DNA of 64,000 nt from an uncultured Gemmiger sp. (GTDB lineage: Bacteria; Bacillota; Clostridia; Oscillospirales; Ruminococcaceae), in the NCBI GenBank assembly GCA_944388125.1, contig CALXHO010000006.1, forward strand, positions 1-64,000, written 5' to 3'. Numbering within the stretch: position 1 is the first letter of the stretch; the number at the start of each line of letters is the position of its first letter. A program made the translations under genes and the position numbers. The notes under the pieces are model-generated. The model had not been told where the DNA came from, made no database searches, and worked only from the letters and a program-made list of their open reading frames with translations. Positions 8,344 through 17,046 of this stretch are shown here, piece by piece.

Positions 8344-10098
8344 TCATGATTTTGTCCGCAGGCGGGCCCGCAGCGCTTCGTGGGACAGGGGAGTGACCCC
8401 GCTGTTCCGGATTTCGTAGATGGTGTCGCAGTTGCGGATGGTGGTCAGCCGGTGGGCGATGACCAGAATGGTCTTGTTGCCCTGCAGGCGGTTGATGGCC
8501 TCCATCACGGCGGTTTCGGTCTCGCTGTCCAGGGCGCTGGTGGCCTCGTCCAGCACCAGTACCTCGGGATTGTGGCAGAGGGCCCGGGCAATGCCGATGC
8601 GCTGCCGCTGCCCGCCCGACAGCTTTACGCCCTGGTCGCCCACCATGGTGTCCAGGCCTTTTTCCAGGCTGCGGACAAAGGTGTCCAGCTGGGCACTTTC
8701 CAGTGCCTGCCAGATTCTTTCCTCACTGATTTCCTCCCCCTCGGAGCCGAAAGCCACATTGGCGCGGATGCTGTCGTCAATGAGATAGATATTCTGCGGG
8801 ATGTAGGCGACCAGCTTGTGCCAGCTGTCCAGATTGTCGAAAATACTGTTGCCGTCCACACAGACGCTGCCGCTCTGGGGCTGGATCAGGCCGAGGATGA
8901 TATCCGCCAGGGTGGTCTTGCCCGAGCCGGAAGCCCCGATCAGGGCCACGGCACTGTTTTTGGGGATGGTAAGGCTGACATCCTGCAAAACCGGCCGGGT
9001 CTTGCCCGGATAGGTGAAGGTCAGACCGCGCACCTCCACGGCATGCTCCAGCCGGACGGGCGCACCGGTCTGGGCAGGCAGCTGCCGGTGCATGGCGTTG
9101 GCACGGCGCATGTCGTCGGCCAGGGCGTCCAGCCCCGGGATGGAGGCCAGCACGCTGCTGATGTTGCTCATGATCCGGTTGAAGGAGGGCAGCAGCCGCA
9201 TGGCGGCCATGGCAAACACCGACAGCACCGAAATGTACTGGGCAATGGGGGCTCCGCAGGCGATCTGCACGGCGATGATGCTCAGCAGTCCGCCGATGCA
9301 GGTGATCTCGATCATGGGGCGGGTGAGCATCTGGTTGAGGTTCTGCTTCCGGTCCGCCTCGGCAAAGGCGTAGTTGGTGTCGGCATAATTGCGGTAGAAA
9401 AATTCTTCCCGTCCCATGACCTTGATCTCCTTGATGCCGTGGAAGGTCTGGAGCAGCCATTTCTCCTTGTCAGCGTAGAGGGTGCGGAAGCGTTCCCCGC
9501 AGATGGCCAGCCGGCGGCGGTAAAAGCGGGTAAAGACCAGGACAAAGGCACCCATGATGATCATGAGGGATATCATGGTCTGCGGCGATTGCACCGTCAG
9601 ATAGATGATGAGGGTCAGCGCGGTGAAGCTCTCGCACAGGATGTTGAGCAGTGCCAGGATCAGGGCAAAACACAGGTCGATGTCGGCGGAAAGGCTGCGC
9701 AGCAGATCGGTCACATTGTGGTCGATGAGGTTGAGATAGTCCTGCTGCATGTAGATCTTCATCATCCGGTTGGAGATGCAGGCCTTGTTGCGGTAGGTGA
9801 AGGCAAACTGAAGATTGTACATGAACAGCAGATACAGGTCCTTGAAGATGTACAGAGCGATCAGCAGCACACAGTATTTGATGATGAAATCCCGGACATC
9901 GGCGGCCGCCAGAATCTGTCCCAACAGGGCATAGTAACCGCTCTGGAGAATGTCGGCATCCATAATGACGTTGACCAGGGGCAGTATGGCGGAAACGCCC
10001 AGCAACTCCAGAAAACTGCCCAGGATGAAGGTGATGAGCAGAAACAGCAGCTGCCATTTCTGTCTGGAGTCCAGGATGTAGTTGAGTTTTTTCAGCAT
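8344..10098 (-). CDS. ABC exporter, fused permease-ATPase (MsbA/PglK-like)
   Basis: Full-length half-transporter of 584 aa that should act as a homodimer. Starts MLKKLNYILDSRQKWQ; residues 1-320 form a six-helix exporter domain (LLFLLITFILGSFLELLGV is TM1). The ATPase domain has Walker A GASGSGKTT, Q-loop AYIPQNIYL, signature LSGGQRQR, Walker B VLVLDEATSALD and switch H in VIAHRLTT. The N-terminus resembles the lipid-linked oligosaccharide flippase group (PglK-like), but substrate is uncertain. The reading frame stays open another 1.6 kb upstream; that part is antisense to the next gene. The ATG at 10098 is chosen for its AAAGGCGG site and because it starts the family homology. Confidence 0.88.
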   Translation of the reverse strand: MLKKLNYILDSRQKWQLLFLLITFILGSFLELLGVSAILPLVNVIMDADILQSGYYALLGQILAAADVRDFIIKYCVLLIALYIFKDLYLLFMYNLQFAFTYRNKACISNRMMKIYMQQDYLNLIDHNVTDLLRSLSADIDLCFALILALLNILCESFTALTLIIYLTVQSPQTMISLMIIMGAFVLVFTRFYRRRLAICGERFRTLYADKEKWLLQTFHGIKEIKVMGREEFFYRNYADTNYAFAEADRKQNLNQMLTRPMIEITCIGGLLSIIAVQIACGAPIAQYISVLSVFAMAAMRLLPSFNRIMSNISSVLASIPGLDALADDMRRANAMHRQLPAQTGAPVRLEHAVEVRGLTFTYPGKTRPVLQDVSLTIPKNSAVALIGASGSGKTTLADIILGLIQPQSGSVCVDGNSIFDNLDSWHKLVAYIPQNIYLIDDSIRANVAFGSEGEEISEERIWQALESAQLDTFVRSLEKGLDTMVGDQGVKLSGGQRQRIGIARALCHNPEVLVLDEATSALDSETETAVMEAINRLQGNKTILVIAHRLTTIRNCDTIYEIRNSGVTPLSHEALRARLRTKS

Positions 10099-10280
10099 AG
10101 GTGCCGCCTTTCGCAATCGTTGTTTCAGAAGCCGGAGCATCTCCCTCTCCGGCAGGAACCCGGCGCGGACAGAGTCTCCGTCCGGTATAAAAAGATACAG
10201 AACCCGGTGTCTTTTCTGCAAGGGGACACGTTGTCGGGAAAGGACGAAAAAACGGCCGGATATGCGTTTACAAATGTAAC

Positions 10281-10309
10281 ATAATACCAAATTATTATAA
10301 CATAGGCAA
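10281..10309 (-). promoter_or_regulatory. Promoter for the ABC exporter gene
   Basis: Minus strand TTGCCT (10309-10304), 17-bp spacer, TATTAT (10286-10281). The transcript would have a ~175-nt leader. Confidence 0.5.
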
Positions 10310-10377
10310 TTGTATTTGGCGATAGTAAAATTTGAAGATTCTGTGGAAATGCCGGACGGCAGGAGAGCGGGGGATGC

Positions 10378-10407
10378 TGTACAACCGGCCGCCCCATGGA
10401 GTATAAT
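10378..10407 (+). promoter_or_regulatory. Promoter for the ribosomal GTPase-endonuclease fusion gene
   Basis: TGTACA (10378-10383), 18-bp spacer, TATAAT (10402-10407), 36 nt before the ATG. It overlaps an upstream in-frame ATG at 10396, which therefore is not the start. Confidence 0.55.
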
Positions 10408-10443
10408 ACAAAAATACGACACAACAGGGAAGGAACACGGACT

Positions 10444-13044
10444 ATGAAAAGGCTGGTCATCGGAATATTGGCCCACGTGGACTCGGGCAAGACGACGCTG
10501 AGCGAGGCGATGCTCTACCATGCGGGAGCGCTGCGCAAGCTGGGCCGGGTGGATCACCGGGACGCCTTTCTGGACACCGACGCCCTGGAACGGGCCCGGG
10601 GCATCACCATTTTTGCCAAGCAGGCGGTACTGCGCCTGCCCGATACCGAGATCACCCTGCTGGACACCCCCGGCCACGTGGACTTTTCCGCCGAGGCCGA
10701 GCGGGCCCTGCAGGTCATGGACTATGCCATCCTGGTCATCAGCGGCACCGACGGCATCCAGAGCCATACCGAGACCCTGTGGCGGCTTCTGGAGCGCTAC
10801 CGGGTGCCGGTGTTCGTCTTTGTGAACAAGATGGACCTGGCGGGGGCCGACCGGGTCCTGCGCCTGGCCGAGCTGCGCCGCCGCTTCGGGGACGGCTGCG
10901 TGGATCTCACCGCCCCCGACAGCGCCGACGACCTGGCCCTGTGCAGTGAGGAGCTGCTGGAGACCGTCACCGCGGGCAAAACGCCCACAAAGGACCAGCT
11001 GGCCGGGGCCATTGCCCGGCGGGAGGTGTTCCCCTGCTTTTTCGGGGCAGCGCTGCGCCTGGACGGGGTGGATGCCCTCACCGACGCCCTGGACACCCTC
11101 ACCCGCCAGCCCCAGGCACCGGCGGAATTCGGCGCCCGCATCTTCAAGATCACCCGGGACGACACCGGCACCCGCCTGACCTGGCTGAAAGTGACGGGCG
11201 GAGAACTGAACGTCAAGGCGGAACTCTCCTCCCGGCCCGACGCCCGCGTTTCCTGGCAGGGCAAGGCCGATCAGCTGCGGCTCTACTCGGGGGCAAAATT
11301 CCAGCCCATCGGCACGGCGTTGCCGGGGGCGGTCTGCGCCGTGACAGGCCTGACCGATACCTACCCCGGGGAGGGGCTGGGCTTTGAGCCCGATGCCGCC
11401 GCCCCGGCCCTGGAGCCGGTGCTGCGCTACCGGGTACAGCTGCCGGAACACTGCGACGTCCACACCGCCCTGCGCCAGCTGCGGGAACTGGAGCAGGAGG
11501 ACCCCCTGCTCCATGTGGTGTGGGACGAGCGGCTGGGGGAGGTGCACCTTCAGCTCATGGGCGAGGTGCAGATGGAAATCCTGCAAAGCCTGCTCAAACG
11601 CCGCTTCGGGCTGGAAGTCACCTTTGACGAGGGCGGCATCCTGTATAAAGAGACCATCAACACCAGGGTGGAGGGGGTGGGCCACTATGAGCCTCTGCGC
11701 CACTACGCCGAGGTGCATCTGCTACTGGAGCCGGGCGAGCCGGGCAGCGGCATCCGGCTGGATTCCTCCTGCCGGGAGGATACCCTGGCCGCCAACTGGC
11801 AGCGGCTGATCCTCACCCATCTGGCCGAGAAAACCCACCTGGGCCCCCTGACCGGCGCACCGCTGACCGATGTGCGCATCACCCTGGCTTCCGGCCGGGC
11901 CCACCCCAAGCACACCGAGGGCGGGGACTTCCGCCAGGCCACCTACCGGGCGGTGCGGCAGGGCCTGCGCACCGCCCAGGCGGCGGGAGGCTGCATGCTG
12001 CTGGAACCCTGGTATGAGTTCAGACTCCGCCTGCCCCAGGAGAACGTGGGCCGCGCCCTGGCCGATATGCCCCGCCTCTGCGCCGAGTTCGAGGCACCTC
12101 TCTCGGAAGGGGAGACGGCGGTGCTCTCGGGCAAGGCGCCGGTGTCGGAACTGCGGGTATATGCCCGGGAGGTGGCGGCCTACACCCGGGGCCGGGGCCA
12201 GCTGACCTGCCTGCCCTGCGGCTACGCGCCCTGTCATAATCCGGAAGAGGTCATCGCTGCGGCGGGCTACGATGCCGACGCTGACACCGACAACACCGCC
12301 GACTCGGTGTTCTGCTCCCACGGGGCGGGGTACAACGTCCACTGGGACGAGGTCCCCAGCCATATGCACCTGCCCAGCGTGCTGGACCGGGATACCCGCA
12401 TCGCCCGGAGCATGGCCCAGGAGGGGGACCGCAGTGCCCGGGCCGCCCGGGCGGCGGCCTACCGGGGCACCCTGGCCGAGGACAAGGAGCTCATGGCCAT
12501 TTTCGAGCGCACCTACGGCCCCATCCGCCGGGACCCCCGTCAGGCCATGCGCCCGGTGAAAAAGCAGCCGCCCGCCCCGGCGGCACCTCAGCCGCCCGCC
12601 GCGCCCCGTCCCGAGGGCCCCGAGCACCTTCTGGTGGACGGCTACAACGTGATTTTTGCCTGGGATGACCTCAAGGCCCTGGCTGCCGACAATCTGGATG
12701 CCGCCCGCCGCAAGCTCATGGACATTCTGTGCAACTATGCGGGCTACCGCAAATGTGTGCCCATTCTGGTGTTCGACGCCTACAAGGTCAAGGGCGGCAG
12801 CCGGGAGGTGGAAAAATACCACAACCTCTACGTCGTCTACACCAAGGAGGCCGAGACCGCCGATATGTATATCGAAAAGACCACCCACGAGATCGCCAAG
12901 CAGTACCGCACCCGGGTGGTTTCCTCCGACGGCGCCGAGCAGCTCATCATTCTGGGCAACGGCGCCCTGCGGGTGTCCTCCAAGGCATTCCGGGAGGAGG
13001 TCCGGGCCGTGGAGGCGGAGATCCGGGAATTCCTGACCCAGTAA
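10444..13044 (+). CDS. TetM-like ribosomal GTPase fused to a Rae1/YacP (NYN) endonuclease domain
   Basis: 866 aa, against about 640 for TetM/TetO proteins. N-terminal translational GTPase: G1 AHVDSGKTT (10-18), ARGITIFAKQA (G2 region), DTPGHVDFSAE (G3), FVNKMDLAGAD (G4), then EF-G-like domains including a domain IV-like segment (LASGRAHPKHTEGGDF). A Pro/Ala linker (KKQPPAPAAPQPPAA, about 705-726) leads to a C-terminal domain from about 729 that matches the ribosome-associated mRNA endonuclease Rae1/YacP: LLVDGYNVIFAW, ILVFDAYKVKG, ETADMYIEK, VVSSDGAEQLIILGNGALRVSS, with the acidic residues of the NYN fold retained. Start ATG follows AGGGAAGGAA. Rae1 cleaves mRNA in the ribosomal A site, where TetM also binds, so a stalled-ribosome role is plausible. 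Tetracycline protection cannot be assumed. Confidence 0.9.
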   Translation: MKRLVIGILAHVDSGKTTLSEAMLYHAGALRKLGRVDHRDAFLDTDALERARGITIFAKQAVLRLPDTEITLLDTPGHVDFSAEAERALQVMDYAILVISGTDGIQSHTETLWRLLERYRVPVFVFVNKMDLAGADRVLRLAELRRRFGDGCVDLTAPDSADDLALCSEELLETVTAGKTPTKDQLAGAIARREVFPCFFGAALRLDGVDALTDALDTLTRQPQAPAEFGARIFKITRDDTGTRLTWLKVTGGELNVKAELSSRPDARVSWQGKADQLRLYSGAKFQPIGTALPGAVCAVTGLTDTYPGEGLGFEPDAAAPALEPVLRYRVQLPEHCDVHTALRQLRELEQEDPLLHVVWDERLGEVHLQLMGEVQMEILQSLLKRRFGLEVTFDEGGILYKETINTRVEGVGHYEPLRHYAEVHLLLEPGEPGSGIRLDSSCREDTLAANWQRLILTHLAEKTHLGPLTGAPLTDVRITLASGRAHPKHTEGGDFRQATYRAVRQGLRTAQAAGGCMLLEPWYEFRLRLPQENVGRALADMPRLCAEFEAPLSEGETAVLSGKAPVSELRVYAREVAAYTRGRGQLTCLPCGYAPCHNPEEVIAAAGYDADADTDNTADSVFCSHGAGYNVHWDEVPSHMHLPSVLDRDTRIARSMAQEGDRSARAARAAAYRGTLAEDKELMAIFERTYGPIRRDPRQAMRPVKKQPPAPAAPQPPAAPRPEGPEHLLVDGYNVIFAWDDLKALAADNLDAARRKLMDILCNYAGYRKCVPILVFDAYKVKGGSREVEKYHNLYVVYTKEAETADMYIEKTTHEIAKQYRTRVVSSDGAEQLIILGNGALRVSSKAFREEVRAVEAEIREFLTQ

Positions 13045-13062
13045 ACCGCATACAGACAAAAC

Positions 13063-13099
13063 AAAACCGCAGAGCCGGGCAGGCTCTGCGGTTTTGTTT
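13063..13099. terminator. Bidirectional intrinsic terminator
   Basis: AAAACCGCAGAGCC pairs with GGCTCTGCGGTTTT, followed by GTTTT, between convergent genes. Confidence 0.92.
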
Positions 13100-13110
13100 T
13101 GTACAAGGCG

Positions 13111-14448
13111 TTATTTGTTTTTGTGGATGCGGACCACCAGCCCGGACAGGGCCAGCAGGCCGATGAGGTTGGGAATGACCATCAGGCCGTTGAAGAAGTC
13201 GGACAGCTCCCACACCAGGTCCACCTTGAGGGCGGAGCCCACCAGCACAAAGAGGACGACGATGACGCTGTACACCGGCAGCATCTTTTTGCCGAACAGC
13301 GCCTTGAAGTTGACCTCGCCGAAGAAGTACCAGCCGATGATGGTGGAGAAGGCAAAGAACAGCATGCAGATGGCGATGAAGACGTCGCCGAAAGCGCCGA
13401 AGGACTGGTTGAAGGCCCCCTGGGTCAGGGCGGTGCCCTGCAGCCCGGTGGGGATGAGGCCGGAGGTGATGACCACCAGGGCGGTGAGGGTCAGGATGAC
13501 GAAGGTGTCGAAGAAGACGCCGATCATGGCGATGACGCCCTGGTCCTGGGGATGCTCCACCTTGGCGAGGGCGTGGGCGTGGGGGGTGGAGCCCATGCCG
13601 GCCTCGTTGGAGAAGAGACCGCGGGCCACGCCGTAGCGCATGGCTTCCCGCACCGTCACGCCCGCGATGCCGCCGGCGATGGCCTGGGGTTCAAAGGCCA
13701 GCACAAAGATCTGGGCGAAGGCGTTGGGGATGAGATTCCAGCGCATGACCAGAATGATCAGACAGCCCACAATGTAAAAGACCGCCATGATGGGGACCAG
13801 CTTTTCGGTGACGAAAGCCAGACGCTTGACGCCGCCCAGAAAGATGAAAGCCGCAATGACGGCGACCACCGCGCCCACGGCCAGCTTGTTGACGCCGAAG
13901 GCATTGTGGAAGGCGTCGCTGATGGAGTTGGACTGGACCATGTTGCCCAGGAAGCCCAGGGCCAGCACAATGGCCACCGAGAAGAACCCGGCCAGGAACT
14001 TGCCGAACTTGCCCTTGAAGGCGGCGCGGATGTAGTAGGCGGGGCCGCCGGTGACCTGACCGTCCACGGTGGTCTTGAAGGTCTGGGCCAGGATGGCCTC
14101 GGCGTAGATGGTGGCCATGCCGAAGAAGGCGGATACCCACATCCAGAAGATGGCGCCGGGGCCGCCGCCGGCCAGGGCGGTGGCACAGCCGGTGATGTTG
14201 CCGGTGCCCACCTGGGCGGCCACGGCGGTGGTCAGTGCCTGGAAGGAGCTCATGCCGTCCTTGCCGGCCTCCTTGCCGTGGAGGCTGAACTCCCCGAACA
14301 TGCCCCGCAGTCCGTGCCCGAACTTGAAGATCTGCACAAATCCCAGCCGGATGGTAAAGTAGATGCCGGTGCCGCACAAAAGAAACAGCAGCAGGTTGTT
14401 CCACAAAAAGTCGCTGGCCGAATGGACCAGCAGGGTAAACTCTTCCAT
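13111..14448 (-). CDS. Sodium:alanine/glycine symporter (AGCS family)
   Basis: Integral membrane amino acid:sodium symporter importing alanine or glycine. About 445 aa with 10-11 TM segments. Family signatures are visible: IYFTIRLGFVQ, FQALTTAVAAQVGTGNITGCATALAGGGPGAIFWMW split across TM2-3, GGPAYYI, and GLFSNEAGMGSTPHAHA. ATG at 14448 (MEEFTLLV) is preferred; GTG at 14457 is in frame but lies only 3-4 nt from the AGGAAAG site. It is monocistronic, with a promoter to its right and a shared terminator to its left. Substrate choice within the family cannot be read from sequence. Confidence 0.92.
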   Translation of the reverse strand: MEEFTLLVHSASDFLWNNLLLFLLCGTGIYFTIRLGFVQIFKFGHGLRGMFGEFSLHGKEAGKDGMSSFQALTTAVAAQVGTGNITGCATALAGGGPGAIFWMWVSAFFGMATIYAEAILAQTFKTTVDGQVTGGPAYYIRAAFKGKFGKFLAGFFSVAIVLALGFLGNMVQSNSISDAFHNAFGVNKLAVGAVVAVIAAFIFLGGVKRLAFVTEKLVPIMAVFYIVGCLIILVMRWNLIPNAFAQIFVLAFEPQAIAGGIAGVTVREAMRYGVARGLFSNEAGMGSTPHAHALAKVEHPQDQGVIAMIGVFFDTFVILTLTALVVITSGLIPTGLQGTALTQGAFNQSFGAFGDVFIAICMLFFAFSTIIGWYFFGEVNFKALFGKKMLPVYSVIVVLFVLVGSALKVDLVWELSDFFNGLMVIPNLIGLLALSGLVVRIHKNK

Positions 14449-14559
14449 ATTTCCCACTCACTTTCCTATTCCTATGCTCTCGCCATCCCGGCCGCACCGC
14501 AGCAGCCCGGGATGGTCACCGCCCGGGAATACACCTCCGTCGGCGGCGCGTCGAAACAT

Positions 14560-14588
14560 AGCGTACCATGTTTCTTTGATAAAGTCAA
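14560..14588 (-). promoter_or_regulatory. Promoter for the alanine symporter gene
   Basis: Minus strand TTGACT (14588-14583), 17-bp spacer, TACGCT (14565-14560); leader about 105 nt. No recognisable riboswitch fold was seen in it. Confidence 0.5.
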
Positions 14589-14615
14589 GTGTGCACGGAC
14601 TGCGAACAATCTTGC

Positions 14616-14644
14616 TTGCAAAGGCGGGCGCTGTATGGTATCAT
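14616..14644 (+). promoter_or_regulatory. Promoter for the zinc-ribbon membrane protein gene
   Basis: TTGCAA (14616-14621), 17-bp spacer, TATCAT (14639-14644); divergent from the symporter promoter. Confidence 0.45.
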
Positions 14645-14693
14645 CAGAAAAACGACGGAAATCCATCCAAAATTTACAGGGAGGCACAGGAGT

Positions 14694-15128
14694 ATGAAAA
14701 GCATCAAACCCGGCCGGGGCCCTTCCGGAATGGAAGTGGTCTTTGGGGTATTCAGTGTGGCGTTCGGTGTGTTCTGGACGGTGCTGGCTTTCTCCATGAC
14801 CCGGGGACTGGGCCTTTTCGGACTGATCTTTCCCCTGTTCGGCGTGTTCTTTGTGGTGATGGGCCTGATCCGGACTGCCTACTCCATACACAATGCTTTC
14901 GGCAAAAACCGGTACTCGGAGTACGACATCACCGACGACGGGGAGGAACCGGATCCCTTTGATCCCCGCAACGCCCACCGGGAGGATATGTACCGGGACA
15001 ACGCTGCCCGGTCCGCACCGTATGGCGCAGGCTCCTCCGCCCCGGCGGGAGGCTTCTGCCCCTACTGCGGCGCGCCGGTGGAGGCCGACTATGAGTTCTG
15101 CCGCCGCTGCGGAAAAAAGCTGTCCTGA
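14694..15128 (+). CDS. Small membrane protein with C-terminal zinc ribbon
   Basis: 144 aa, function unknown. Two hydrophobic segments (about 15-35 and 41-62) form a helical hairpin, followed by an acidic, likely disordered stretch (YDITDDGEEPDPFDPRN) and a C-terminal zinc ribbon FCPYCGAPVEADYEFCRRCGKKLS with two CxxC knuckles. Start ATG is preceded by GGGAGG and AGGAG; an upstream in-frame ATG at 14589 falls before the likely promoter and is rejected. Such zinc-ribbon plus membrane-anchor proteins are common in Firmicutes but have no assigned role. It is monocistronic with its own terminator. Confidence 0.82.
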   Translation: MKSIKPGRGPSGMEVVFGVFSVAFGVFWTVLAFSMTRGLGLFGLIFPLFGVFFVVMGLIRTAYSIHNAFGKNRYSEYDITDDGEEPDPFDPRNAHREDMYRDNAARSAPYGAGSSAPAGGFCPYCGAPVEADYEFCRRCGKKLS

Positions 15129-15155
15129 CCGGGACAGGCTGACAGACAACATCAG

Positions 15156-15199
15156 AAAGACCGCCCCGCCGGATATGGATGCCCGGCGGGGCGGTCTTT
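15156..15199. terminator. Bidirectional intrinsic terminator
   Basis: AAAGACCGCCCCGCCGG pairs with CCGGCGGGGCGGTCTTT, a long GC stem between convergent genes. Confidence 0.92.
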
Positions 15200-15224
15200 G
15201 CGTTTTTTCAGGCAGGGGAGGGCT

Positions 15225-17045
15225 TCAGCCGGTGCCTGCGTCCTCAAACTGGGCGCGGTAGAGGGCACAGTAGGCGCCGCCCTTTGCCAGCAGCTGGGCG
15301 TGGGTGCCCTGCTCAGCCACGCAGCCGTTCTGCAAAAGCAGGATCTGGTCGGCGTTCTGGATGGTGGACAGCCGGTGGGCAATGACAAAGCAGGTGCGCC
15401 CCTGCATCAGGGTCAGCATGGCTTTCTGGATGCGCTGCTCGGTGCCGGTGTCCACGTTGGAGGTGGCCTCGTCCAGGATCAGCATGGGGGCATCCAGCAG
15501 CATGGCCCGGGCGATGGTCAGCAGCTGGCGCTGACCTTTGGAGATGTTGGCGCCGCCGTCCTGCAAGACCGTGTCGTACCCCTGGGGCAGGGACAGAATG
15601 AACCGGTGGATGTGGGCGGCCCGGGCGGCCTCCATGACCTCCTGCCGGGTGACGCCCGGTTTGCCGTAGGCGAGGTTTTCATAGATGGTTCCGGTGAACA
15701 GCCAGGTATCCTGCAATACCATGGAGTAGGCCTGCCGCAGGCTGGCCCGGGTCAGGTGCAGGATGTCGCGGCCGTCCATCGTGATGGTGCCCCGGTCGGG
15801 GTCGTAGAACCGCATGAGCAGGTTGATGATGGTGGTCTTGCCTGCACCCGTGGGTCCCACAATGGCGATGGTCTGGCCGGGCCTGGCAGTCAGGCTGAGC
15901 CCCCGCAGCACCGGAGCGTCGGGGGAGTAGCCGAAGTCGATGTCCCGCAGGGTGACCTCACCGCGGACGGCGGCAGGGTCCAGCATTTCGGCGTCGGGGG
16001 CGTCGGGGGTCTCCTCCGGCTGATCCAGCAGGGTAAACACCCGCTCCGCCGCCGCCAGGGTGGACTGGAGCTCGCTGAACAGGTTGGCAAACTCGTTGAT
16101 GGGCCCCGAAAATTTGCGGGAGTAGAGCACAAAGGAGGACACGCTGCCCAGGGAAATCCATCCCGCCATGTAGAGCACTGCCCCCAGCGTGCTCACCAGT
16201 GCCAGGGAAAGGTTGTTGATGAATCCCACCGAGGGCCCCGTCATGCTGGCAAAGCAGTCGGCGCGGTAGTTGGCCTCGCAGGCGGCGGTGTTTTTCTCGT
16301 CGAACCGGTGGAGGAATACGTCGCCCCGGCCATAGGCACGGATGGTCTCCAGGCCGCCGGTCATCTCCTCGGCGTAGCCGTTGAGCTCTCCCAGGGCGAT
16401 GGACCGGTCCCGGTAGAGGGGGCGGACCTTTCTGGCCCGGTAGCGGGTGAACAGGATGGAGGCCGGAATGGTGAGCAGGAAAGGCAGGAACAGGAGCGGC
16501 GAGATGCTCAGCATCATGAAAAAGGAACCGGCCACCGTCAGCAGATTGGCCATCATCTGGATCAGGTCGGTGGACAGCATGGTGCTGATGGTGTCAATGT
16601 CGTAGGACAGCACGCTCAGGGCGTCGCCGATGGCATGGCTGTCGTAAAAGCGGACGGGCAGCCGCATGAGGTGCTCGAACACGTCCCTGCGCAGCCGGTA
16701 GACCACGTCCCGGGCGATGCGCACCATGAGAGCTGCCAGCAGGTAACTCAGCGCCGCCGAGATCAGATAAGCGATCAGCATCCACTTGGCATAGTAGAGC
16801 ACTGCGTCAAAGTCCACCTGTCCCTGACCCGGGCGCAGGGCATCCACGGCGTAGCCGCTGAGTTTGGGGCCCACCAGCGCCAGCAGGTTGCTGGCAATGC
16901 TGATGAGGATGGACAGCGCCAGCAGACGGCGGCAGCCGGCCAGATAGTGCCACAGCCGCCGCAGAATGACGCCGGCACCCTGTTTGGGCCGCTCAAAGGA
17001 TTTGCTGGGACCGGCGTGACCGCCCAGACCTTTGTTTTCTCGCAT
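15225..17045 (-). CDS. Heterodimeric ABC multidrug exporter subunit with catalytic Walker B
   Basis: 606 aa; an exporter TM domain (about 25-330) followed by an ATPase domain. Walker A is GPTGAGKTT, Walker B MLILDEATSNVD with the catalytic Glu, and the H-loop VIAHRLST. The signature is ISKGQRQ instead of LSGGQ, so this subunit gives the active-site Walker motifs but an impaired signature. Start ATG at 17045 lies one nucleotide after the upstream stop, with GGGGGAGGTGG as RBS; the frame extends to 17078 but lacks a site there. Last gene of a marR-ABC-ABC operon. Pairs with the preceding gene in the BmrCD/TM287-288 manner; likely drug or toxic-compound efflux, substrate unknown. Confidence 0.92.
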   Translation of the reverse strand: MRENKGLGGHAGPSKSFERPKQGAGVILRRLWHYLAGCRRLLALSILISIASNLLALVGPKLSGYAVDALRPGQGQVDFDAVLYYAKWMLIAYLISAALSYLLAALMVRIARDVVYRLRRDVFEHLMRLPVRFYDSHAIGDALSVLSYDIDTISTMLSTDLIQMMANLLTVAGSFFMMLSISPLLFLPFLLTIPASILFTRYRARKVRPLYRDRSIALGELNGYAEEMTGGLETIRAYGRGDVFLHRFDEKNTAACEANYRADCFASMTGPSVGFINNLSLALVSTLGAVLYMAGWISLGSVSSFVLYSRKFSGPINEFANLFSELQSTLAAAERVFTLLDQPEETPDAPDAEMLDPAAVRGEVTLRDIDFGYSPDAPVLRGLSLTARPGQTIAIVGPTGAGKTTIINLLMRFYDPDRGTITMDGRDILHLTRASLRQAYSMVLQDTWLFTGTIYENLAYGKPGVTRQEVMEAARAAHIHRFILSLPQGYDTVLQDGGANISKGQRQLLTIARAMLLDAPMLILDEATSNVDTGTEQRIQKAMLTLMQGRTCFVIAHRLSTIQNADQILLLQNGCVAEQGTHAQLLAKGGAYCALYRAQFEDAGTG

Positions 17046-17046
17046 G

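Noticed and set aside
8344..11718. A single 1124-aa minus-strand protein
   Set aside because: Only the C-terminal 584 residues match an ABC exporter. The rest is antisense to the GTPase-Rae1 gene, and a good start and RBS exist at 10098.
10444..13044. Calling this gene a tetracycline resistance determinant
   Set aside because: Only family similarity to TetM supports it. The Rae1 fusion and chromosomal context point to a possible housekeeping or stalling role, so no resistance is claimed.
14449..14560. Amino-acid riboswitch before the alanine symporter
   Set aside because: The leader is about 105 nt and shows no glycine-riboswitch core or expression-platform terminator that I can recognise.
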